From the NCBI GenBank assembly GCA_017860275.1, contig JAFNAQ010000020.1, forward strand, positions 1 through 42,449: DNA of 42,449 nucleotides. The letters are read 5' to 3'. The notes under the pieces are model-generated. The model searched no databases. It was not told the DNA's origin and saw only the letters and a list, made by a program, of their open reading frames with translations. The DNA comes from Bacteroidota bacterium. GTDB taxonomy: Bacteria > Bacteroidota > Bacteroidia > Bacteroidales > P3. A program made the position numbers and the translations under genes. This document shows positions 35,416 to 42,024 of the stretch, piece after piece. The first letter of the stretch is position 1. The number at the start of each line of letters is the position of its first letter.

Positions 35416-35931
35416 TTATACCGAAACTTGACTTACATATTTTTCAAACTCTTGAACGCTTGGTAACTTGCTATTTTTAGCCTTAACCTTATTTATAAAG
35501 CCACATGCCTCTTTTTGAGTTATTATTTTATTTTTCACGGCAAAGTACAAAAAGTCGAATGTAGTAAGATACGTAATATCATATTGAGTACAATACTCTT
35601 TTATATCTCTTAAATTGCTACTTCCGATTACATCATTATTCCATCTGCAATAAACCAGAGAAGCACTTTCTCCATTCCCAAGACTCTTTTTCAAATTGGC
35701 GTATTCTTTCATTTGTTCACCGGTTGGGGCAAAACTTACTACTCCTATATTCTTAAGTAAATTAATCTGATTATCTAATTGATCCTTAATATCACTTTGA
35801 ATTTCTCCATAAACAGTATCAAGAACAATAAAATCATAAGAAGGGAAAATTGTTGGTAGAGTCCCTAACATTTCACCCTTTGCAAAATGAATTACTACAT
35901 CGGCATCGAGTATGATTTTCACCTTACTCAT
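35416..35931 (-). CDS. PIN-like domain protein, probable toxin
   Basis: This 171-residue protein resembles PIN-domain nucleases of the DUF3368 kind. It opens with a beta strand ending in DADVVIHF (Asp9, Asp11), has Glu43 in TVYGEI, then GNGESASLVYC (Glu88). Where a DUF3368 PIN usually has an acidic TDD-like stretch, this protein reads IGSSNLRD, so one catalytic acid appears to be Ser or Asn unless Asp109 serves. It ends with a helix-rich tail. It overlaps the ImmA-like gene by 8 bp and is last in a three-gene operon with an XRE repressor. RNA cleavage is expected for the family but uncertain here. Confidence 0.65.
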   Translation of the reverse strand: MSKVKIILDADVVIHFAKGEMLGTLPTIFPSYDFIVLDTVYGEIQSDIKDQLDNQINLLKNIGVVSFAPTGEQMKEYANLKKSLGNGESASLVYCRWNNDVIGSSNLRDIKEYCTQYDITYLTTFDFLYFAVKNKIITQKEACGFINKVKAKNSKLPSVQEFEKYVSQVSV

Positions 35932-36628
35932 TATATATAAGATTGATTATTTCAAGATAATGTCCCTCGGATATTTTCCCTTTATCGAATAACTCTTTTG
36001 CCTTTTCTCCGAATGATCCGATAAGCAAATTCCTGCTACCCTTCTCATATAAGGATGTATCATATCCATACTCTCTGGCGGTATCTTTAACATGCAAGAG
36101 TTTATATTCTTCGTAGTGTTTTTTTGAAAGATAGCCTAATTGACTTAACCTGATAAGTATAGAGCTTCGGGAGACAGAATAGTATTGTTCAAGATATATT
36201 ATTCTTGCCAAGGATATTTTTTTTGTTTCAATCTCTTGCGGGGTTAATTCTTTCAGCAAACCTTCCCTTGGTATTAATAGAGCCGAAGCAAAATAATTTG
36301 CATTAATTTCAGAAGGTTCATTCTGAGACTCTTTATTGCATACTCTCGGCTTAAGGTCATTTTCAAAATACAAATGGAACAATTCATGAGCAATTGTAAA
36401 ATGCTGTCTACCCTTAGAACTGTTATAATTTATCAGCATAAAACGCTTATCGTCTTTAGAGCGAATGGACAAACCGTAAAAATTATCAGAAAGTGGTCTA
36501 AATGCAGTAAGAATATTTAATTTTTGAAGCAAACTTTTTAGGGCAATAGGCTCCGACAGACTCAATCCATTCTCCAATCTAAATTTGCCGGCAAGCTGCT
36601 CCAATATCTCAGGTTTATACTTCTTCAT
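35924..36628 (-). CDS. ImmA/IrrE-family metallopeptidase
   Basis: This 234-residue member of the ImmA/IrrE (COG2856, DUF955) family has the zinc motif HELFH (81-85) with catalytic Glu82, and the downstream helix EINANYFASALLIP (107-120), whose Glu107 is the likely third ligand. ImmA proteins cleave XRE-type repressors such as ImmR, and IrrE acts on DdrO in Deinococcus. Here the partner is the XRE gene immediately upstream (4-bp ATGA overlap), and the downstream gene is PIN-like (8-bp overlap). The C-terminal 100 residues are helical and unassigned. Cleavage of the XRE protein is inferred from family and layout. Confidence 0.88.
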   Translation of the reverse strand: MKKYKPEILEQLAGKFRLENGLSLSEPIALKSLLQKLNILTAFRPLSDNFYGLSIRSKDDKRFMLINYNSSKGRQHFTIAHELFHLYFENDLKPRVCNKESQNEPSEINANYFASALLIPREGLLKELTPQEIETKKISLARIIYLEQYYSVSRSSILIRLSQLGYLSKKHYEEYKLLHVKDTAREYGYDTSLYEKGSRNLLIGSFGEKAKELFDKGKISEGHYLEIINLIYNE

Positions 36629-36960
36629 GCCTTCAACAATTGATCCATTTTCAAAGAGCTTTTTACTATGCTTTTAAAATATGCTATCTCTTTCATGTCA
36701 TTTTCTTCAATACCCTCTACACGAAATGCACAGGCAAGCATATCATCAAAAACGGCTGTATCTTCCTCAAAAAACATATACATCTCGCATCCGTACAAAT
36801 CGGACAATTTCTCCAACAAATCAAAAGGAATCTCTCTAACGCCCGACTCATAATTTGCATAAGCAGACCTATTAATCTCTAAATATTTTGCAACAGTCTC
36901 CTGCGTAAAATTATTCATTTCTCGCAAAAACTTTAAATTACAAGCAATTATCTCTTTCAT
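36625..36960 (-). CDS. XRE-family transcriptional regulator
   Basis: This 111-residue protein carries an N-terminal helix-turn-helix of the XRE/Cro type (about 6-62; NFTQETVAKYLEINRSAYANYESG includes the recognition helix). It is followed by a YGCEMYMFFEED linker and a short helical tail. It is first in the XRE / ImmA-like / PIN-like operon and preceded by a consensus promoter embedded in a perfect inverted repeat (36975-37021). This strongly suggests that it represses its own operon and is relieved by the protease. Confidence 0.88.
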   Translation of the reverse strand: MKEIIACNLKFLREMNNFTQETVAKYLEINRSAYANYESGVREIPFDLLEKLSDLYGCEMYMFFEEDTAVFDDMLACAFRVEGIEENDMKEIAYFKSIVKSSLKMDQLLKA

Positions 36961-36974
36961 ACAATTTGTTTTGA

Positions 36975-37021
36975 TGTGGCAAAATTACGAATAAATTACA
37001 AGTACAACAAATTTTGCCACA
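36975..37021. promoter_or_regulatory. Operator of the XRE operon (12-bp inverted repeat)
   Basis: TGTGGCAAAATT (36975-36986) and AATTTTGCCACA (37010-37021) are perfect inverted arms separated by 23 bp. The left arm contains most of the -7 element and the right arm abuts the -33 element, so a bound dimer or tetramer would cover the promoter. Direct repeats of ACAATTTGTTT flank it (36961-36971 and 37019-37029). Confidence 0.7.
36980..37011 (-). promoter_or_regulatory. Promoter of the XRE / ImmA-like / PIN-like operon
   Basis: On the minus strand there is TTTG (37011-37008), 20 bp, then TAATTTTG (36987-36980), an exact Bacteroidota consensus. The transcript should begin near 36974, about 14 nt before the XRE start codon. 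Confidence 0.7.
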
Positions 37022-37080
37022 ATTTGTTTGATTATTCAAATAAACAATCCAAATACCACTATAAATTCTATTTTCACCCC

Positions 37081-37209
37081 GTCGTGGGGGATATGCCATC
37101 CCCCACCATATTATTATAAGGATATATTATCCGATAAATCAAACATCCAACCGTAGAGACGTGATTCATCACGTCTAACATCCAACGTCTCGCGTCTAAA
37201 AAGAAAAAC
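37081..37209. repeat. 130-bp direct repeat, copy B (with two hairpins)
   Basis: This is the same element as 35281-35410, in the same orientation, offset by exactly 1800 bp over its first part. It carries the hairpin GTGGGGGAT-ATGCC-ATCCCCCAC (37084-37106) and AGACGTGAT-TC-ATCACGTCT (37157-37176). It lies between the XRE operator and the stop of the restriction enzyme gene. Confidence 0.8.
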
Positions 37210-37265
37210 ACCACCACGCAAAGCGAAGTGGCGAAAAATGTATATCCTTTTATTTTAGATATATT

Positions 37266-38108
37266 CTAATTCAATTTAAAAATAATCAATTTTGCATCTA
37301 TTAATCCGGCAGGGTTATTGGGATTCTTCACTCTTACATTATTTATTGTTAGATTTGTATTTTCTGAATTTTCAATTTTATTTTTACTGCTCTCCGGAAA
37401 AGATTCGTATTTTGTTTTCGGGATTACTGCAACCAATTCAAAACCATTTCCTCCTCTATGTAAATAATCAAATACACGCCTAGGATTGTGAATATGCCAC
37501 ATACCTCTTATACGCAAATTTGTTATACCCAAAGGATCCACCCTATTTACCCTTCCCAACTCTTTTGTTTCAGCAAATTCGACATTTGGAATTTCATTTA
37601 TGCCATCTTTTATTTTTTGCTTTATTAGTTGGTAGGTTTCATGTCCTGCAGCATAGATACTTCCATAAACAAACCATATAGAATTTGGGATATTATTCGA
37701 AATATGTCCAACACAATAGATCTGGTCCTTTTCCGTCCAATCTTCACAGTTTCTGCAATCTTTAGTTATTAGAGTACTACTTGATTGAATGGTAGATTTT
37801 GGATAAGAACTATTTAATGCTATATCACTATTGGCACTTTCGATTTTCTTTACTTCAATCGCATCTCCATTTCTTAGCATTATATCAGGAGGATTACTTT
37901 TGTTACCTAACCAAGAAAATTCTTGATCATAAACAGTAAGTCGATCATTCTCATTTTCATTATGAAATGTATTAGCAAAGGCATCCTTAATAAACTCTTC
38001 TAATGACTCTCCAACATTATGAATTCTATTTCTTCCTGAGTATAAATCTCTTATTTCAACAATCGGATTATTGATTATATTTATTATTGCTTCTAATATA
38101 TTTGTCAT
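37266..38108 (-). CDS. NgoPII-family type II restriction endonuclease
   Basis: This 280-residue protein matches my recall of the NgoPII family, including KDAFANTFH near the N-terminus, ALNSSYPKS, CEDWTEKD, and the long stretch around IKDGINEIPNVEF and LGITNLRIRGMWH. The PD-(D/E)xK catalytic core is Pro74-Asp75, Glu85 and Lys87 (PPDIML ... AIEVKK). Known relatives cut GGCC; the same specificity is inferred here. Its ATG overlaps the methyltransferase stop (ATGA), so the methylase is made first. The frame is intact, so the pair is probably active. Confidence 0.88.
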   Translation of the reverse strand: MTNILEAIINIINNPIVEIRDLYSGRNRIHNVGESLEEFIKDAFANTFHNENENDRLTVYDQEFSWLGNKSNPPDIMLRNGDAIEVKKIESANSDIALNSSYPKSTIQSSSTLITKDCRNCEDWTEKDQIYCVGHISNNIPNSIWFVYGSIYAAGHETYQLIKQKIKDGINEIPNVEFAETKELGRVNRVDPLGITNLRIRGMWHIHNPRRVFDYLHRGGNGFELVAVIPKTKYESFPESSKNKIENSENTNLTINNVRVKNPNNPAGLIDAKLIIFKLN

Positions 38109-39151
38109 ACTGCCAAAGCTATTTTTTCGTGGGTAGATATTTGAAACTTATTTGATTCTGAATGCTCAATAATTTGTTCTTTTATGCTCTTTGCCAAAAA
38201 GTTTGCCAAATTAACCGGAACTGCATTGCCAATCATCTTGTAACCGACAGGGACACTGGTATAATGGAAAACAAAATCATCAGGGAAAGTCTGGATTCGA
38301 GCACATTCTCTTACGCTTAAACGTCTGTACAAATGTTCTTTCCCCGGCACAAAAATCCTTATATTCTGTTCTATAAACTTCATCTTTGGAGCTTGCGGGT
38401 GAATAGGTGCATGCCTTCCACCTGCTTGAATTGTAAAAGATTGTTCATCCCAACTTCTAACTCTATTTCTTGACATATAAATAGACGAAAAATCGCCTAT
38501 CATATACTCGTGATTCGGAACTGCACAATTATCTCCATTTGTTTTATTGTATTCCAAAGCCGATAAAACATTATCCTTTAAATCATATATGGAATCGTAC
38601 AAAGTCTTTTTCAGGATATTGGGTTTATGAAACTCAAAATTAAACCCGAGGTCTTTTCTAATTCCCACGAAAATAACACGCTTCCTATCTTGTGGCACAT
38701 TATAATCGCAAGCATTCACCATCTCAAAAGACAATTCATAGCCAACACCTGCTTTCCTAAACATCTCTTTTATATTCTCCAACGCTTCCGAATGTTTATC
38801 AATAAGCATTCCGCTCACATTTTCCGCAAGGAAAAACTTCGGTTGTTTTGCCGAAAGAATACGTATAAAATCAAAAAACAATTGTCCTCTTCTGTCTTGA
38901 ATTCCTTTCATCGCCCCTGCTTCACTCCAGCTTTGACAAGGAGGTCCTCCTATTATTCCGTCACATTCCGGCACATCATCCACATGAACATCTATAATAC
39001 TTCTCCTATCCAAGACAGTATTCGGATGATTTTTCTCGAATGTTTCCCAAATCTCCTTATCATATTCGTTTGCCCAAATAACATTAAAACCAGCTTTTTG
39101 GAATCCCAAATCAAGCCCCCCAGCTCCGGCAAATAACGACACTACTTTCAT
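38105..39151 (-). CDS. DNA (cytosine-5-)-methyltransferase of the NgoPII-type system
   Basis: This 348-residue C5-cytosine methyltransferase has motif I FAGAGGLDLGF (7-17), motif IV GGPPCQSWS with catalytic Cys72, motif VI AENV, motif VIII QDRKRVIFVGIR, motif IX RECARIQTFPDDF and motif X GNAVPVNLA. All ten-motif landmarks are in the usual order with a target-recognition region between VIII and IX. It should protect the sites cut by the adjacent endonuclease (GGCC if the NgoPII assignment holds). A -7-like TAATTTTG (39182-39175, minus) lies 24 bp before the start without a clear -33 box. Confidence 0.94.
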   Translation of the reverse strand: MKVVSLFAGAGGLDLGFQKAGFNVIWANEYDKEIWETFEKNHPNTVLDRRSIIDVHVDDVPECDGIIGGPPCQSWSEAGAMKGIQDRRGQLFFDFIRILSAKQPKFFLAENVSGMLIDKHSEALENIKEMFRKAGVGYELSFEMVNACDYNVPQDRKRVIFVGIRKDLGFNFEFHKPNILKKTLYDSIYDLKDNVLSALEYNKTNGDNCAVPNHEYMIGDFSSIYMSRNRVRSWDEQSFTIQAGGRHAPIHPQAPKMKFIEQNIRIFVPGKEHLYRRLSVRECARIQTFPDDFVFHYTSVPVGYKMIGNAVPVNLANFLAKSIKEQIIEHSESNKFQISTHEKIALAV

Positions 39152-39335
39152 GTTTTCTCCTATTTTTCAATTCCCAAAATTACAAAATTTTATCCACTCA
39201 ATGAAATTAATTTTTATATGGAAAAGAAATATTTTATCAGCAGATAATCTCTATGGCTTTGATAATAATTTTTCCTATACTATATCTAAATTTTATGGTC
39301 CATAGATTTATCTTACTCCAAAATAATGTTTACAA

Positions 39336-40295
39336 TTAACAAATACAAAATTCAAAATTATTCCTAATATTCTTATTTAACCTTATTGTAATATTATTAT
39401 TTTCACATTCTCTCATATCAATGATATTTGCTGTAAAAAAAAATCCACTAGGTTGTTTTATTAATACCTTATCTTGCATCGACAAATTTAAATCTTTACC
39501 ATCTTCAATCTCAATAATGTCTGTTGGATATGTTTTGCACACATTTAATTTTGCACTTTTATTAAAACTATATGCGAATACCAATTTAGATAAATTATCA
39601 TTTAATATTTCAGCTATGTCTATCAGATATTTTTCTATAAAATCAATCATTGGATTTAGAGCTGTATAATTCATTATTTCAACCTCATTACCATGCGCTA
39701 CATTATTTCTACGTTCTACAAGGTTCTCAATCCATTCATAACTCAGTTCACTGTTTTTACTAGGAGAATTTCTTTTTCCCAACTCAGCTCTAATATTAAT
39801 ATCAACTAAACTAAATATATCACATATTTTTTTGTGTCCAATATTTCCGGTATTTATATTAAAAGCATATTTATTTATTTTATAGCCTTCGTTTTGTTTT
39901 ATACAAATATATAAATTTGTCAACACATCGAATTTATCAATATTATCATATTTTTTATGCCTTTTCTCTAATATTTTATTTATCAACTCTATTGAATAAT
40001 TGAAATGGTTATCCCTAAATATATCACTTAAAAAATCATATTCTAAGATTCTTTTTTCAAGACATTCAAGATATTCAGCGCATAATTTATCAATTGAATT
40101 TTCTAATATTCCATATAAAGAAATAATTATTGTTTTATAATCCAATATACGTTTTGGCAAAGATCTAAAATATTCTAAATCTTCCTTCATTAACCCGCTG
40201 CTATTTTTCAGTTTTTCAGTATATTCAATATTTTTTCTTAGACCACTAAATTCATCCTTTATTTTTCCAATAATAGCATTCATATCACTATGCAT
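39336..40295 (-). CDS. HEPN-domain protein (MAE_28990/MAE_18760-like), partner of DUF262
   Basis: This 319-residue, very AT-rich protein is largely helical. It has the HEPN RNase-type motif R-x4-H at Arg196-His201 (ERRNNVAHGNE), and an N-terminal helical stretch (YKTIIISLYGILENSIDKLCAEY) typical of MAE_28990-like HEPN proteins. The C-terminal 80 residues are beta-rich and unassigned. The gene overlaps the upstream DUF262 gene by 8 bp. HEPN proteins next to DUF262 are a recurring arrangement, proposed to act as RNA-cleaving effectors of defence or toxin-antitoxin systems. I am confident of the HEPN motif, less of the exact family, and the function is inferred. Confidence 0.7.
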   Translation of the reverse strand: MHSDMNAIIGKIKDEFSGLRKNIEYTEKLKNSSGLMKEDLEYFRSLPKRILDYKTIIISLYGILENSIDKLCAEYLECLEKRILEYDFLSDIFRDNHFNYSIELINKILEKRHKKYDNIDKFDVLTNLYICIKQNEGYKINKYAFNINTGNIGHKKICDIFSLVDINIRAELGKRNSPSKNSELSYEWIENLVERRNNVAHGNEVEIMNYTALNPMIDFIEKYLIDIAEILNDNLSKLVFAYSFNKSAKLNVCKTYPTDIIEIEDGKDLNLSMQDKVLIKQPSGFFFTANIIDMRECENNNITIRLNKNIRNNFEFCIC

Positions 40296-41499
40296 TTATT
40301 ATTGAGTTAAAATAATTATCAAAATATATTATTCTATTCTCTACATCTTTTTTACCACCATACTTTCCATCAAATAAATCAATATCTTGATGACGACCTT
40401 TTATTATTAAAGCAGATTTATCTTTAAATTTATTATCTAATAATTCATCCTTCTTTGAAAGAATTAAATCTTCCCTATTAATAAATTTTGATATTGATTG
40501 CATAATAGGATCATAAATAGTTTTTGTTGGTGTAATTTTTTTCTGAGCCCCATCTGGCATTAATAAAGCTTTATCTCCAAAAACCATATATAATATTTTG
40601 ACACATTGTTCAAAAAGAGCACATAAGTCATCAATTACTTCATCAGGGAAAAAATTTGCTTGTTTTAAATATTCATCTATTAATATTTCTTGATTTCCTA
40701 ATGTAGACATTTTATCTATATGTCTATACGCAAAAAAACGTATCACCAATTCAACATCTACCATTTTCTTATAAGAATCAGTTTTCAATAGCTCATCTTC
40801 ATTATTAATTTCCCCATTTTCATTTTTTTGTATAATATCGAATTTCCATAATTTCCTAAAGTATTCATTCTGGGATAATTTTATGCAACATGTATTAAAT
40901 TTACCTCCGTATAATGCATTTCTAGTCTCTTGTGGCGTTAATTTATCCCCCCCACTATTTAATCTACCAAAGACTATTTTTTTTAAAGATTCTGCTTGCA
41001 GTTTATCTTTTGCCGTTTCATTTAACAAAACAATAGAAGATAAATACCTTCTATCGATACCTTCCTTGACTTTACTAGGTAATTCCTCATACCTTTTTCC
41101 ATTTAACTCTTGCCATTCCTCCAAACCTTCAAGAGCAAATTTTCCTTTATAAAAATTATCAATAGCTGTTAATCTTTGAAGACCATCCATAACTTCATAT
41201 TTAGCATATTCTACTTCATATAGAAAAATTGGAGGTATTGGAACATTTATTATAAAAGATTCAATTAATTTTGACTGTTGGACTGTACTCCACCTTTTCC
41301 TTCTTTGATATTCCGGATTTAGATTATACTTACCACTTGCTAGCATTGATGATATTGTATCAAGAGGATATCTAGCCTGTTCTGTAATAATTCTTATTTC
41401 TCCCCTTATATACTTTTCGTTTATTTCATCACTTGATAATCCTATAACAATATCCTCATTTTGATCTTTTACAATAAAGTTATCTCTTATTTCTTTCAT
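40288..41499 (-). CDS. DUF262 (ParB-like nuclease fold) protein
   Basis: This 403-residue protein has the DUF262 signature: NPEYQRRKRW (61-70), SFIINVPIPPIFLYE (81-95) and VMDGLQRL with the D-G-x-Q-R motif (105-109). It then continues with FGRLNSGGDKLTPQETRNA. This is the GmrS-like half of type IV restriction proteins (GmrSD), where the DUF262 domain binds and hydrolyses nucleotide. The DUF1524 HNH nuclease half is absent; instead a separate HEPN gene overlaps by 8 bp. A role as the sensor or NTPase of a two-gene defence module is likely but not shown. A -7-like TATATTTG lies at 41542-41535 (minus). Confidence 0.85.
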   Translation of the reverse strand: MKEIRDNFIVKDQNEDIVIGLSSDEINEKYIRGEIRIITEQARYPLDTISSMLASGKYNLNPEYQRRKRWSTVQQSKLIESFIINVPIPPIFLYEVEYAKYEVMDGLQRLTAIDNFYKGKFALEGLEEWQELNGKRYEELPSKVKEGIDRRYLSSIVLLNETAKDKLQAESLKKIVFGRLNSGGDKLTPQETRNALYGGKFNTCCIKLSQNEYFRKLWKFDIIQKNENGEINNEDELLKTDSYKKMVDVELVIRFFAYRHIDKMSTLGNQEILIDEYLKQANFFPDEVIDDLCALFEQCVKILYMVFGDKALLMPDGAQKKITPTKTIYDPIMQSISKFINREDLILSKKDELLDNKFKDKSALIIKGRHQDIDLFDGKYGGKKDVENRIIYFDNYFNSIINA

Positions 41500-41631
41500 A
41501 CAATTAATATTTTACAATTCAACTTTTAATCGTACAAATATAAATAAAATCTTTCTAACTCTAACTTTTATTTTCTCTTTATTATTTTATTCCGATTTAT
41601 ATTTAAAGTCTGTTTCTTTATTCCGTAAAAA

Positions 41632-41709
41632 TAGAACCTTATTCCAGAAAAATAGAATAAGATTCTAAAAAAATAGAATAAGGTTCTAGGAAATTAGAAT
41701 CTTATTCTA
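41632..41709. repeat. 21-bp-period palindromic repeat array, copy 3
   Basis: Four 15-mers start at 41632, 41653, 41674 and 41695, exactly 21 bp apart, with 6-bp spacers. They are TAGAACCTTATTCCA, TAGAATAAGATTCTA, TAGAATAAGGTTCTA and TAGAATCTTATTCTA. This is the cleanest of the three arrays in the window. Confidence 0.85.
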
Positions 41710-41717
41710 TTTTGATG

Positions 41718-41801
41718 TTTTTTTAGTCGATTTTTTAGTGTTTTTTAGGGGTGTTTTTGGTCATTTTTAGGCTGTTTTTTGCCTTTTTTTGGTGGTTTTT
41801 T
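41718..41801 (+). other. Phased T-tracts, probable intrinsically curved DNA
   Basis: Eight runs of five to seven T (41718-41724, 41731-41736, 41741-41746, 41754-41758, 41764-41768, 41775-41780, 41784-41790, 41796-41801) are spaced on average 11 bp centre to centre. That is close to the helical repeat, the classical pattern for bent DNA. They follow directly after the 21-bp-period array. Confidence 0.65.
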
Positions 41802-41865
41802 ATTCATTATTTTTTCTGTGTTAATTATTAATTACATTTAATTTGCTTGAATTATTATAAAAATA

Positions 41866-42002
41866 GTAGAGGCAAGTAGAGGGTAAATTGAGATTTATAA
41901 GTTCTATTGCATTTTTTTTATTTCTACTTCAAAAAAAATATTTGAGAATTTTATTTTATAAGAAAGTTTTTAAAATGCATTTTTGCCTCTACTTGCCTCT
42001 AC
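41866..42002. repeat. 17-bp perfect inverted repeat, 103-bp loop
   Basis: GTAGAGGCAAGTAGAGG (41866-41882) is the exact reverse complement of CCTCTACTTGCCTCTAC (41986-42002). The AT-rich loop is 103 bp. The right arm belongs to the 10-bp tandem repeat at 41983-42012. Confidence 0.8.
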
Positions 42003-42012
42003 CTGCCTCTAC
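41983..42012. repeat. Three 10-bp tandem repeats (TTGCCTCTAC)
   Basis: TTGCCTCTAC occurs twice and is followed by CTGCCTCTAC, ending 13 bp before the stop of the VapE-like gene. An inverted pair of the same unit lies about 110 bp away. Confidence 0.85.
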
Positions 42013-42024
42013 CAAAAAGGAGTT

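Larger units (their letters stand above)
41500..42024. other. Intergenic region rich in repeats and bent-DNA signals
   Basis: This 525-bp gap lies upstream of DUF262 and downstream of the VapE-like gene. It contains a 21-bp-period array (41632-41709), phased T-tracts (41718-41801), a 17-bp perfect inverted repeat with 103-bp spacing (41866-42002), and a 10-bp tandem repeat (41983-42012). No coding sequence was found. Confidence 0.6.

Noticed and set aside
39281-39310. Terminator after the DNA methyltransferase / HEPN boundary (TATGG-T-CCATA)
   Set aside because: The stem is short with a 1-nt loop and mismatched flanks, and no T-tract follows; also the transcribed direction makes it sit between genes without need.
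41632-41709. CRISPR array
   Set aside because: The repeated unit is only 15 bp and the spacers only 6 bp, and no cas gene is present.
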